The notes under the pieces: generated by a model
The model's input: the letters and a program-made list of their open reading frames with translations, nothing else
What the model was told of the DNA's origin: nothing
Database searches by the model: none
Program-made: the position numbers and the translations under genes
Origin: Lineus longissimus
Taxonomy: Eukaryota; Nemertea; Pilidiophora; Heteronemertea; Lineidae
Direction of reading: 5' to 3'
Length of the DNA stretch: 64,000 nt
Assembly (NCBI RefSeq): GCF_910592395.1
Contig: NC_088321.1
Span: forward strand, 7,938,001 to 8,002,000
Part shown: in pieces, positions 23,896 to 35,050 of the stretch
How positions within the stretch are numbered: the stretch's first letter is position 1
How the letters are laid out: every line of letters starts with the position of its first letter

Positions 23896-26193
23896 TTTAG
23901 CTCAGCTGACAAAGTCAGCGGAGCTAGTCAAATAGCTAATTGATTGGTGTTAGTCCTTCCATCCTGCCATCCATCTAGCCATGTTGGGCATTTTGTAACC
24001 GTACAGCCGAGGCACTTCAAATATGGTTTTGTATATAAACACCGCAGAAAATGTTGCTTACAGAAAAAAATTTGGGCGATTCGACTCAAATTCAGCTCCC
24101 CAGGGGGCAAAAGGCGTAAATGAAAAAACAATTTTTTGACGCTCTATTCGAGGAGATAAAAGCTTGAAATAAAGTTGAAAAGGTCTTCATGATACAGAAG
24201 TTTTGATATAAAATAGATTAGTGTGGATTTATATCACCAGTTGGCGGTAGTGAGCAAAACTGTTGTTTGACCCCAGATGACCCCGCTTTAAATTTCCCGC
24301 CGCGAACTGATATGAAAACCTCGAACCAGGGAATACCGGACTGCTGGTATTGCCAGTGCATTCACTGTATGAACGGCTCGTCTGGGGTAAATTGACGAGG
24401 CGGCTCGACCTTCCACTGCGCGGTCGAGGTTACCTGGAGTACTATCATCAAGAAAATGGCGGTGACCTTTTTATTTCTCCCGGAGCGATGATTTTGTAAG
24501 TGACAAATTTTCTTATTTAAGCCTTTACGGAAATGTATTTTGGTACGAATCTTCACACGTTTATAGAAAAGATCAACGAGAATGTGTTCAAATGCCCTCA
24601 TAACGATGAGTTCAACGGAATTTGGTCAAAACAACCTTCGAATGGAGTCAACTTCCTTTGCGAAATTGAAGCGACGACCTCATTATTTGTCGTAATTTAT
24701 GCAGATCTGAGTCCAGCTGATGGGCAAAATTAGCGATGGTTTCAAAACAGTCTCCCAGACATGGGGCAATCTCTTCATTATCATAATGGGATTTGGAGGC
24801 ATGTTTACAGATTTTACAAGTTCGAGACCTGTAGGACAAAACAATAACAAACTCAACTGCATCTCTACCGTGTAGCGCGTAGTGCATTGCCTAGTGTATT
24901 TCGTAGTGTATTTTAGCGGAGACATTATTTCCACACTTTGGCCACGCCAAACGTCTTTTTTATTCGTGGAAGTTAAATTGCTCTGTAAATTTTATTTTAC
25001 ACAGGAAGAATCCATACAAGGTATTGCAATATTTCATGTCTATTGGTGTATTTGTGTACAGGAGCACACCAGACAGTGAGACGTGGAGATGTGTTTAGTG
25101 CTGGTGCTGTCAGTAGACTGAATCTGATTGGCCATAGCGATCAGTAATATGGGTCGTGATCACGTGATGTGACGTCACCGCGGTATCCTCCTTGGCTGAT
25201 GGGTGATGTTCTGAGTTGTGTTCAAACTATTGGAAACTTCGGAAATTAGTTCTATGAGTTCTACTATTCTGCAGGAGTATATCATAGCCATTGATGTTGA
25301 CAGCTAAAATCACGAAAACTTTGTTTATTTATCAAACTGTATCGAGTGTTATCGAATCGAATGGATGTGTCGATCGTCGGGGCGGATTGATATGTGGTTG
25401 TGCGTCCAAGGCGATTAGGTCATTCAGTTAGTTTGAGAAAGATCATGATCATGAAGATGCGTGTTGTGTTATCATAACCGGAAAATAATTTGAAGTTATT
25501 AGTGGTGTTGTCATTGCCATTTTTTGCATGGAATGATAGTTCGACAGCTCTCATCGACGTATTCAGCATTGACGGAAAGTAGGTCCGGATTTGGCAAACA
25601 CTGTCCAATCACTTTCCATCTTGACGTCTTGTAAATGTAATAATCTTTGCCAAATCAGTGATTCTTATATAATTTACTCCATGATTGCAATCAGCCTTTG
25701 TTAAATTCCAATCACCTGCAGGTCAGGTCAATCTTTTAACAATAAAGTTAATTTTCTTAAGCACCTCTTTATCTTACTTCTTCACATACAGGGCATCCCA
25801 AACACTTTGCTAAATCCACTAACCCCCCCATTTCAAGTTGGTATTGCACCAGACCCAAGCTCAACGGTACAATGATCATGTAAGTGTCCAAATACCTTTT
25901 CAGGACATACTAGTATGAGGACATCAATTTTGATACCAGAAGGAAAACCAATCCTGTCTGTGTGTCACTGTGACATAGATCCTGGCTCTATTGGAAATGT
26001 CGCACTCGCACTGCATTACTTCATGTGATGTCACTTACATCTTTCACAGTTGACAAATTGAAGCATCCATGGTTATTGTAACTATATATAGTCCTTGCCA
26101 AATCTATCTAAAAGTATCAGTAAAACTGCTAAACTATGAATTGTATCTGCTTACTCAGCTGAGCGCCAGGCCCTTGGGCCTCTTGTTTTAATT
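23896..26193. repeat. Hairpin-ended dispersed repeat (GGCCCTTGGGCC type)
   Basis: The left end has a hairpin, AGCTCAGCTGAC..GTCAGCGGAGCT. The right end reads GCTCAGCTGAGCGCC then GGCCCTTGGGCCTCTTG. This is the same plan as family R: a terminal hairpin at one end and a GAGC..GGCC-palindrome end at the other. It lies in the middle of the foldback composite. No coding motif is seen; open frames here are incidental. Confidence 0.65.
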
Positions 26194-27898
26194 CATTTTT
26201 TCACATAAATTATTATTTTACCCATTTTTATTTTAAATTGTTCAATTTGGCTATGATCTTTTTTATAAAAGTGCACTGGATTATTTTGAAATCGAAAAAA
26301 TAATTATCATCTTAATCGAAAATACTGTCAAATGGACTCTCTGAGCAGCTAGGTAGGCAAGATAAAGTTATCCAAAGACAAAGTCATCAAAACTAATCAC
26401 GCTTCCCTTGTACGGGGGATGTATTTAGTGGGGAATCAAAATGACCTTGTGGCGCCCTTACTATAAGTCACCAAAAAGGTGGCTAATTTAACCGCCCTCT
26501 CCTGCCTTTAGTCCCCTTAAACCCAGGGGGAGTTCAGTCCAGCGATATAGATAATAAGAAATCCATTGGCAACGTTAACACAGGCGCAGAGAGCAGGTGG
26601 TTTTACCAATGAATTTGTTGATTCATCTATTCATGAAATTAAAGAGATCTTTTCGGACAGTTCCTAAAGTTATGATAACCAAACTGTTCTAAAAAAGGCC
26701 TAAAATGCGTTTTAGTATAATTCTACTAATAGCCCCCGAAAATGATAAGAATAGACCCGGATGAAGTTTGAAACCAGAGCATTACGGAGCCTATTAAACT
26801 AAAAGGCTGTTTGGGGGGGGGGGGGACGTAACATTACATTCGATTTATCTAAAAATGAAAATAGATTGGTCAGGATAGACTTGAACCCATGACTATGAAA
26901 CCTATCGACATCGGGTGAAAGAATCACTACTGGCAGTGTAACCGCCTAGGCAAACGAGTAACCTCATCAGAAGGGCATCACAAGTCGTCATCAAACAGCA
27001 TTAGTTGACATAAATTCGCTGTTCGTCACACTTGAATACCCTCGATATAAATTTTTGAGGCCAACAATACTATTGAAATTACCGATATCCGGGATGTATA
27101 CATGCATACGTAACATAATTGGCATTATCATATAGCTCAATAAGAAATGCTCTGCTTGATGGAGCCTGTTTTGGGAATAACGTTCTCTAAGACGAGTATG
27201 AAGCACAAATGCGCAGCAAAAAATCTTATCAAAATGATTTTCTTCCGCCAAGCATTGTGAGGACAAGGAAATTACCCAATACTCCTTTAAAGCAATTGCT
27301 GGGACAAGGACCTACATATTACCCATTCTCAAAAGTAATTTCGGGCGGATCTTATCCACATAAATGAGTAATCCCACGGCTAGCCTGCACATCGGGAATG
27401 GGCACATCAGATTACCCACGATGGGTACATCATATAACCCATTCTCATAAGCATTTTCGGGCGGATATTACCCATCAGTTTTTACAGTGAATGCTAGGAT
27501 GTTAAATCCGCGGATTCCGGGATGTTTCGTCCCATTCCGGTATGTGCGGTCTCATCATTCCTGGAGCTCTTTACTGTTCAAGGGGATAACACTTCAAATT
27601 TATTTTCTTTCCGTTAGCAGAAACATGCCTCGCTTCGACTGAAAAAGCCTGTTTTTTTGTGGAATGTTCGGTCCCGTGCAACCCCCAACCCCTGTAAATG
27701 GCGTTAATTAAGCATTAGTTCAGAGGACTGCCACTTGTCAGAAGAGCTTGCAGTATGTTAACCCCAACCTTAAAGTTGTACCCCAGATCATAGGCATTGC
27801 AAAGTTCGTTCCAGGCGCAGGTTTCACGTCCGCTTCACACGTGCATTTTTGGGTGTGTACACTCAAGGGATAAAAGGGTCAAATAGACTGCTTTACGC

Positions 27899-28974
27899 CG
27901 TTCTGACCGTTAGGTGATAAAGCTTGGAACCAGTGAAACCTTGAAACCAGTGATAAACCTTGGAATCAGTCCTGAAAATGCATAAAAACATGAAATAATG
28001 CCATTTGAACCTAAGGTGGTTACGAATCAATATTTGGAGCTTATTTTTACATGATCAGATCGGAATTTGACGGTAGTTTAGAAATCAGTCGCGTATCCGA
28101 TTCAATAATCTATATTTTAGAACAACCCAGTCATACCTCGCCTCCAGTGTACATTACTGATCTCCCAAATATAGGCATGCACGTCACGACACGCCCACCA
28201 CACACCCATAATATGGACCGATCAGCGCTCCGCTTACTACGCCACTACACGGGGCCTATTTGAACTACGGAGCGGTGTGATCATACAGGGTGATACAGAG
28301 AAGATTGACTACATCATGCAGTACCGGCTGGCACTTATCCGTAGAAACGTAGATGAAGGTTTATTACCGAAGGTTTTAGCCGGGTTTGGAGATGAAAAAT
28401 GTGAATAAATTCCTTCGCTGTGAGTGATTTCGTACATATTCATGTACACATCGAGGGATGTAGAGATATTTTCGTGATGTAACCAGTTCTAAGCGGACAC
28501 ATTTTTTAGTGATTCCCGTGTGCATGTTTGTCATATCTACTGAGCATTATCAGAGCATTATATATACAAATGATTCTTCTAAGAAAAACGTTTTATTTTA
28601 GTATATGGAATACAAAACAATCACAAAAGCTTACTTTTGCTTTCATCGAAGAGCAATAATTAGATATATGCAAATGGCGGCCCGTCATGAATATAAGTTT
28701 ATTTTTTAACGACAACAACACATTTCCAATGCATTCAATGATGACGTCATCCTCCACAAAAAGGTTGATTCTGGAACTACTGGCAAATTGCTATCAATAA
28801 AGTCAGCTGGGACGAGATTGGCAGTTGGGAGGGTATAAATCGTGGAAGGAACGCGCCCGATTTCACGCAGAACTTGCACAGTGATTCCACGGTTTAGTAC
28901 TGACTATTCCAAGGTTTATCACTGGTTACATGGTTTCACTGATTCCAAGCTTTATCAACTACCGTTCTGACCCT
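27899..28974. mobile_element. Candidate ~1.1 kb element with inverted repeats
   Basis: 27916-27966 (GATAAAGCTTGGAACCAGTG and onward to AACCAGTGATAAACCTTGGA) is the inverted match of 28903-28957. Both outer sides carry CGTTCTGACC in the same orientation. No coding content is recognised between the arms. Confidence 0.45.
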
Positions 28975-30389
28975 GTTTTTTTTCCAAAATTGAAAAGTAC
29001 ATTAAATCTGATGGGAGTTAGCTTATTATGTGCCAGAAAATGTTCCCTCCGAGTATAAGTGGCGCGAACTTGGCAAAGTACAAGTACAACCACTGCAGGA
29101 AGAGATAATCAGCTGGATTCCACTTCTTTTTCGTTAAACTAAGGTCTCACTCCTCAGTTTCATTAAATCCATCAGACGCCAGTGCCTGGTGTGACACACG
29201 AAGCATCACCCCCATATGCATGCTGGGACCAAACTACTGCAACCAGATACTCAAACCTTCCAATTTGTATGGAGGCAAAGTCCTAAGACAGCCTTCTTAT
29301 TAGTTTCGATACCAGTAGGCTGCTTCACATTTGATACCACCTAGATTCAGCAAACAGTTAAAAAATCAGTCAAAAATATTCAAGTGTTTCGCAAAGTTTG
29401 CGCCAAAATATTCGGAGGGAAAGATTTCCAGGCACATATAAGCTATATAGAAAATTAATGTACTTTTAAATTTTAGAAAAAAAAAATCCAGGGTCAAAAC
29501 GGCGCAAAGCGGTCTATTCGTTCGCTGAATGGATAACGCCCAAAAATGTAAATGCAAAGTGAGACGTCAAACCAGCATCTGGTGTGATCAACAGGGAATC
29601 TGAGACGAAACTACTGGCAACAGATACACATACTTGCACATTTTTCGTTGTGCGTATATTCTCCTTCACCGCCGATAACTCCCCCCCTGATCGGCCATCA
29701 GAAGGGCTGTTACTTTATCAGTAGTCTCCCTACATGCCCTTCTTTTCCCACGCGTCCATATCGCGACAGCACTAACATTACACTCACTCATGGTTGTCGC
29801 ACGAGACACGCACTGAAAGCCATCATAATTGAAGGACCAGGTGTTCAATGAGTTACGGTTCCAGGGATGCTGACCTGACCCAAATGCAAAGTGCATGTTT
29901 TATAAAAGAAGGCTAACCTGATTCTGAGATTGTCACTATTAATTCAGGCCGTCATTCAATTACTTTGTGTCTAGCAATTTGATTGGTCACCCGTTTATGA
30001 TGGTGCTTCCGACGGAATTCCTGGCCCTTCATGTCGGCAGTGAAAGGAGGAGACTTTAGGACTGATATTAGGCATGATTTTTATGGAGACAATGAATTTT
30101 TCTAAAACACAGTGCGTTTAATTCGTTTTTCTTTGCCAGTAGGTAGTGCTACCTTTGATGCTCCCAAAATCCTGCTCGATAGCCAAGAATCAGGCCAAAA
30201 ATTTCTCGAGCTCTGCAAATTTCGCCCTCCATATACTCGGAGGGAAAATTTATCTGACAGATCAGCTTACAACCATGAGATAGGCAATTTAAAGTACATG
30301 TACATTTAAATTTATGAACACAATCCGTTGTGAAAGCGGCGCAAAGCAGTGTATTTGTCCGTTGAATCAGGAATCCCCGAAAACACACG
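28975..30389. repeat. Diverged duplicated repeat segments
   Basis: About 29390-29560 and 30200-30390 share CTCGGAGGGAAA, TTTAAATTTA and GCGGCGCAAAGC blocks in the same order. An inverted fragment (CCCTCCGAGTATA) lies near 29045. This is an old dispersed repeat; no gene is recognised. Confidence 0.5.
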
Positions 30390-30398
30390 TGTATTTTT

Positions 30399-31029
30399 GG
30401 TAACCGGAAAAACGCCGACCGACCGACCGACCGACCGACCTACTCGCCGACTCTGACAACCTCACTTACGGCATCCCATTCGCGCCTCATAGCCCGGTAA
30501 CCAGAAAAACGCCGACCGACCGACCGACCGACCGACTGACCTGCCAACCTACCGTCATAGTGCAGTATCCCTTTCGCTTCTCTATAGCACATGTATCTGT
30601 GTAGTGCCCAGCGCAATGGACGTGATGGAGTCCGACTTGTCTGACAGCAGCATCTCCAGTCAATTATACCGGGAAAACGAGTTCACGCGGTAAGGAACTG
30701 ATAACGATACTCTAAAGATATGCTTTGTCTACATGGTCGGTGGATATAAAAACATGATTTGGGCCTAATCTATGCACTGTAGTTTTTCTACTCGAGTGTC
30801 TCGACCGATGCAATGCATGAACTGCAACGCGCAACATGCATTTGTTGTCATTTGACCAGCGCACGTGCGCTTGTTTACAATTTCATTTCACGTGACCTGC
30901 TATCGTGGATTGGATATATCACATTGACTTATGAGACCTGTGACTCAACTACGAAACTCCTTGGGTTAGTAGGTCGGAAGGTCGGTCGGTCAGTCGGTCG
31001 GTCGGTCGGTCGGCGTTTTTCCGGTTACC
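30399..31029. mobile_element. 631 bp TIR element with ACCG arrays and 9 bp TSD
   Basis: Ends are GGTAACCGG and CCGGTTACC, flanked on both sides by TGTATTTTT (30390-30398 and 31030-31038). Just inside each end comes AAAAACGCC followed by an (ACCG)n array, or (CGGT)n on the right. A second, direct copy of the left end lies at 30497-30541. A 9 bp duplication is typical of Mutator-like elements; hAT elements give 8 bp. No transposase remains. Confidence 0.75.
30616..30689 (+). CDS. Possible 5' mini-exon inside the 631 bp element
   Basis: An ATG at 30616 opens MDVMESDLSDSSISSQLYRE and runs open to a GTAAGG donor at 30690. The serine/acid-rich start plus a good donor looks like a first coding exon, either the remnant of the element's own gene or a captured host exon. 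No matching downstream exon is seen within the element. Low confidence. Confidence 0.3.
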
Positions 31030-31768
31030 TGTATTTTTGACACTGTATTTTTGGACACTTTTTGCCGATTTTAAAACTGTGGAGTGGGACCTAAAGATTT
31101 ATTTGCGTATAATATCCTGCATCCCCTGTTTTTGATATATGCGTCGTATGGTTGTATTTGTAGTTTATCATGTTTATTGTGATTCGACCAATAGTGGGTT
31201 GTCGAGAGTAAGTTGTGTACTGTAAAATCGGTCATTAGCCGTCCTGAATTTCAACTCCTGGCTGGGAATAATGTGGTATATCAAAGGCGACCAATGAGTT
31301 GTAAATGGTTGGAATTATTCAGGCAGCCCAGGAGTTTTATATATATTTTACTCCTTCCCGACCCTATCCCGTATATTTTAGATTCCTAAATGTGAATTCT
31401 ACCACATGCGGGCCACGTTTTTTATTTTTGATTAATGTGAATTGATTGATTGAATACAGATGTGATTTCTTTTAATATTACTTCAATTATTACAAAATAT
31501 TGCACGCATACTGGTTCAGGAAAAATCAACCTCTGCCTCTCTACAGAACATACATCATCCTTCCTCCACTCAAATACTTCAGCACACCATGATAGAACCG
31601 CAGCAGTGACATCTCAAAAGGGAATGATACAATAATGATCCCTGCTTATACCCGTTTTGAGTTTTCCTGACTTCAGTCGCTTTGTCTATAATATGTCATT
31701 AGGAAAGTGCTTGTTACTCCTACCGTGTGAGATGACCGAATAAGTTTCAACATGAGAGTGTAACTTAC

Positions 31769-31983
31769 GCAACTTATCTTGGAGAAGGTCCTTGGCAGAT
31801 GGTCGATCTTTAGGGATCACAATGAAGGTCTTCTTGAGGAAATCTTTCACACTATCAGGAACATTTTCAGCAACGGAAGGAGTATTTTTTTTTCCAATCA
31901 TAAACAGCACATGTGCTGCATTTCCAGACTCACTCCATGGACGAGTTCCCTTGGCCATTTCCAACACAACACAGCCAACGCTC
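31769..31983 (-). CDS. MAP3K/STE-type protein kinase, exon for subdomains IX-XI
   Basis: The minus-strand exon begins after CAG at 31984 and ends before GTAAGT at 31768. It reads SVGCVVLEMAKGTRPW then LKKTFIVIPKDRPSAKDLL, the C-lobe of a STE-group (MAP3K-like) serine/threonine kinase. The DRPSA arginine that pairs with the APE region is present. The split tryptophan codon (TG|G) joins exactly with the donor at 45067, giving DIW-SVG, the usual DxWSxG motif. The exon ends in phase 1 after DKL. No stop or frameshift is visible, so the gene is probably live. The last small exon is not identified. Confidence 0.85.
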
Positions 31984-32112
31984 CTGTGGATAGGATACAC
32001 ATTTGATTTAGCATCGGGTGAATTATAACACCATACATAACATTCACGAGGCGATCATGTTGCTGCCGTGTGGCTATGGCAGTGTTGTTACATTGACACT
32101 TGTCTATGAGCA

Positions 32113-32677
32113 AGATCAGTGGCGTAGTGGTTAGAGCACCGGGCTCATAATCAGGAGGTCGTGGGTCAACCTCGTTTACCCGGAGGTCATTACGTGCTCC
32201 TATAGTCACTTGCACTGCACCTGGTATCATGTTGAGTTAAAACATATTTGATTGGTCAAAGAATAACGTTTGACATGTAAATAAGATGTAAATAATGATT
32301 TGACACTTGGCATATTCATGGCATATTGAATCGTTGAAAAGGGTGACTTATCAGTCTACATAACCATTTACCCTAAGGCCGAAGTTACATAGGCCTCATT
32401 CGTTCATTTACCACGAGTCACTTTCCGGGTTTTTCTTTCATTCCTCGGTGAATGCACGCCACAAGGCCGTGCTTTTACAGGGGAACGAAAGCAAAAGGGG
32501 AAAATGAGTCCTGGGAAATGAACGAATGAGGTCTATGTAACTTCGGCCTAATGCGATCACAAATCAATTGACGGCATAATAGAACTTCATGGGCACGGAT
32601 AATATTAGCTAATGCTGATATAAAAAATTGATTTCCTCTACAAGAAAATTGCGTCATTTAGTCGGGCCATGCGGGAA
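32113..32677 (+). repeat. tRNA-headed SINE-like repeat, copy 1
   Basis: The head AGTGGCGTAGTGGTTAGAGC (A-box-like), then CTCATAATCAGGAGGTCGTGG, resembles a tRNA-Met-type sequence with a CAT anticodon loop. The body is shared with 54752-55087, including TTTGATTGGTCAA and GTCGGGCCATGCGGG. It is interrupted at 32377-32548 by a MITE. It is not a functional tRNA gene: the head is degenerate and no acceptor stem closes. Confidence 0.7.
32374..32551. mobile_element. 172 bp MITE with TAA target duplication
   Basis: The element is 32377-32548, with 33 bp TIRs (one mismatch) starting GGCCGAAGTTACATAGG. TAA flanks both sides (32374-32376 and 32549-32551). The paralogous repeat at 54957-54959 has the uninterrupted site CCCTAATGC with a single TAA. 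A 3 bp TAA duplication and a GGCC start fit the PIF/Harbinger superfamily. Confidence 0.9.
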
Positions 32678-32959
32678 CTCCAAGCAAAAAGAACCGAAGA
32701 AGCACGTGTTACAAACGCCAATCGAGCGAGCACTGTGAAAATATTATTTCGAAATCCCTTTTGATAATTTATTTTTATATCTAAGTATAAGGCTTCTTTA
32801 TCTGTATTCAGCTTGAGATAATTGCTCAATTTTACAATTATTTGGTCGGCTGCAAAAAGTTTTGGTCATGATGAAACAGTGCTGACAAATAGGGCCCGAA
32901 TAGACGGATCAGCGGTCAGACATGCTACGTCACCCCCAGATTCTGGCGGTGACGCGGCA

Positions 32960-33290
32960 TGTGTCGTATAGGTATTTCCAGGGGATACGGTGAAGCCCTT
33001 TTGAATGCTAATCAATTAGACTCCGGATGTAGAGGTTGGTCGCGGGTTCGATTCTCGGAAGGGCCACCGCTGTTTCGTCTTTGTGTCTTTGAGCAAGGCA
33101 TTTTAACCTACTTGCTTCTCCACCCTGGAGTAAATGGGTACCTAGCTGGCAGAGATGGCAAACTATGAATGTTAGTCCTGAGCGCTGTAAAGCTGCAGCT
33201 CAGACCTGTGATACTCTCACAGAGTAGAGCTTGAATCATGAATGTGAACCAGCGTACAGTCATGACAGTGCCCACATGTATAACCATAGC
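32960..33290 (+). repeat. tRNA-derived SINE with GTGTCTTTGAGCAAGGCA block
   Basis: A B-box-like GCGGGTTCGATTCTCGG lies at about 33043-33060, preceded by a tRNA-like head (GACTCCGGATG). It is followed by the TTTGTGTCTTTGAGCAAGGC segment common to many animal SINEs. No intact cloverleaf is seen, so I do not call it a tRNA gene. Confidence 0.7.
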
Positions 33291-33718
33291 GGGGGCTTGT
33301 GGTATTAGCTCACCTCTCTGAGAGGTGAGCTAAGAATAGCAAAATTTCGTTTGAACCGAGGGGTTTGGTGAGCTTTTGCTATGGCGAAGTGTCTGTTGTC
33401 TTTTGGCGGGGCACATTTCGTAAACACTGGGACTCTATGATGAACATTGGTAAATTTATCAATTAAACCTTTTGCAGAGGGAATTATCCTAGAATCTTCA
33501 CATTCATCATGATCTTGATAGCCGTGTTTTGTCTCTTGAAAACCATAACTGTATACTGGAAATTTGATATACCTATTTCTAAGGCCTATGCAATGCCTAC
33601 GAAACAAAAAAACTTAAAGTTATGAATAGAAAAAGAGAGAATTCAAATAAAATTCGAAAAAAAATTGTGTACTTTTTTACCTATTTATGCCATTTTGTGT
33701 ACCTATTTTCCCAGTACC
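33291..33718. other. Spacer before family R copy
   Basis: Starts with a small hairpin, AGCTCACCTCTCTGAGAGGTGAGCT (33309-33333), like an isolated family R terminus. Nothing else is recognised. Confidence 0.4.
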
Positions 33719-34839
33719 TTTTTAGCTCACCTCTTAGCAGAGGTGAGCGTATCCCATACCGTGGCGTCCGTCGTCCGTCGTCGTCGTCGTCGTCCGTCGT
33801 CCGTTAGCAGGGCACGTTTCGTAACTGTTAGAGCTATTGAGTTGAAACTTGGTACACATGTACCCTTATGTAATGACACCTTGGAGACCAAGTTTCGGTC
33901 CGATTCGTTTCATGGTTTGGCCACCAGGGGGCCAAACGTTAAAAGTGAAAATATGCAATATCTCCCTTAATAGTAGTCGGGAAATTTTGAAAAAAATATG
34001 GTAGGTACTTCTAGCAAAGGTGCATCATATATCCTCCAGGTTTTTGATTTGACCTCCTTTTCAAGGTCACAGAGGTCAAATGGTGTAAATTGGCCGTTAG
34101 GATGTAACGATGGCACGTTTCTAAACTGCAATGACTATTGATACCAAATTTGGTACACATTTACCCCTTAGTCAGGTGATCTCAGGGACTGAAGTTTGGT
34201 CCAATATGATTCACCACTTGACCACCAGGGGGCAAAATCCAAAAACCTTAAAAATGTGATTATTCCTTAACTTCTTGCCCGATTGCCACCAATTTGATAT
34301 CATGGGTACAGCTAACCACCATACAGTATATGCCACACAGGTTTTTAATTTGACCTTCTTGTCAAGGTCACAGAGGTCAAATGGCATAAATTCGCCGTCA
34401 GGCCGTAACTATTGCATGTTTCTTAACTGCAATGACTATTGATCACAAATTAAGTACACATGTACCCCTTGGTCAGGTGATCTCAGGTACCGAAGTTTGG
34501 TGCGATATGATTTGCCGTTTGGCCTCCAGGGAGGGGGCCAAATCCTAAATTCATCAAAATGCCATTATTTCTAGTAATGACTTGCCCGATTGGCACCAAT
34601 TTTATATCATAGGTACATCTAATTCTAACAACCATTCAATGTGTCACTACTCGGGTTTTCTTTGATTTGACCTACTTTTCAAGGTCACAGAGGTCGAATG
34701 TACTGTAAATTGGCCATTTTGGGGAAATTGTAATTGCTTGGACCTACATCAAACCTAACACTACATGACACAATACCATGCTCTTTATCCATCTTTCCTC
34801 CACATGAGGTGAGCACAATGGCCCTGGCCATTTCATTTT
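33719..34839 (-). repeat. Family R dispersed repeat, copy 2 (inverted)
   Basis: It begins with the terminal hairpin AGCTCACCTCT..AGAGGTGAGC and a (CGTCGTC)n run. It ends GGTGAGCACAATGGCC..CATTTT. The internal ~300 bp units carry CAAGGTCACAGAGGTCAAAT. The flanking octamers CCAGTACC and CCGGTACC differ at one base and might be an 8 bp target duplication. Confidence 0.8.
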
Positions 34840-34848
34840 CCGGTACCT

Positions 34849-34940
34849 TTACTTCCGGTACTTTTATTTCCTGTACTTTTATTTCCTGTACCTTTTTTCC
34901 TGTACCTTTTTTCCTGTACCTTTTTTCCTGTACCTTTATT
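34849..34940. repeat. CTGTACCTTTTTTC short tandem array
   Basis: About six imperfect 14 bp units of TTTCCTGTACCTTT. A polycytosine run follows at about 34970-34986. Confidence 0.75.
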
Positions 34941-34948
34941 ACCTAGAT

Positions 34949-35050
34949 TCAGTCAACAGACACCCCTATACCCCCCCCCCCCCCCCAACACACCCATACT
35001 CAGAAAAAACAAACGCCCATCTCTTCCCGCTACCTTAATACTTCTGGATA
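34949..35050. repeat. Dispersed ~100 bp repeat, copy 1
   Basis: Shares AGTCAACAGACACC, AAACGCCCA and GCTACCTTAATACTTCTGG, in order, with 52268-52346. Confidence 0.65.

Larger units (their letters stand above)
22690..27700. mobile_element. 5 kb foldback composite with long inverted arms
   Basis: The left arm pieces 22690-22880 and 23600-23830 match, inverted, the right arm pieces 27510-27700 and 26995-27195. Anchors are AGAGCTCCAGGAATGATG on the left and its complement CATCATTCCTGGAGCTCT on the right, plus GTTCGTCACACTTGAATA on the right. Identity looks like roughly 75% by eye. The left arm is split by a 652 bp MITE, and the centre holds a hairpin-ended repeat. No transposase of its own is recognisable. 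Confidence 0.65.

Noticed and set aside
32113-32175. Possible tRNA-Met gene (CAT loop)
   Set aside because: Degenerate B box and no acceptor stem; it continues into a dispersed repeat body shared with 54752-55087.
33005-33080. Possible tRNA gene
   Set aside because: B-box-like sequence present but no closed acceptor or anticodon stems; the downstream block is typical of a SINE.
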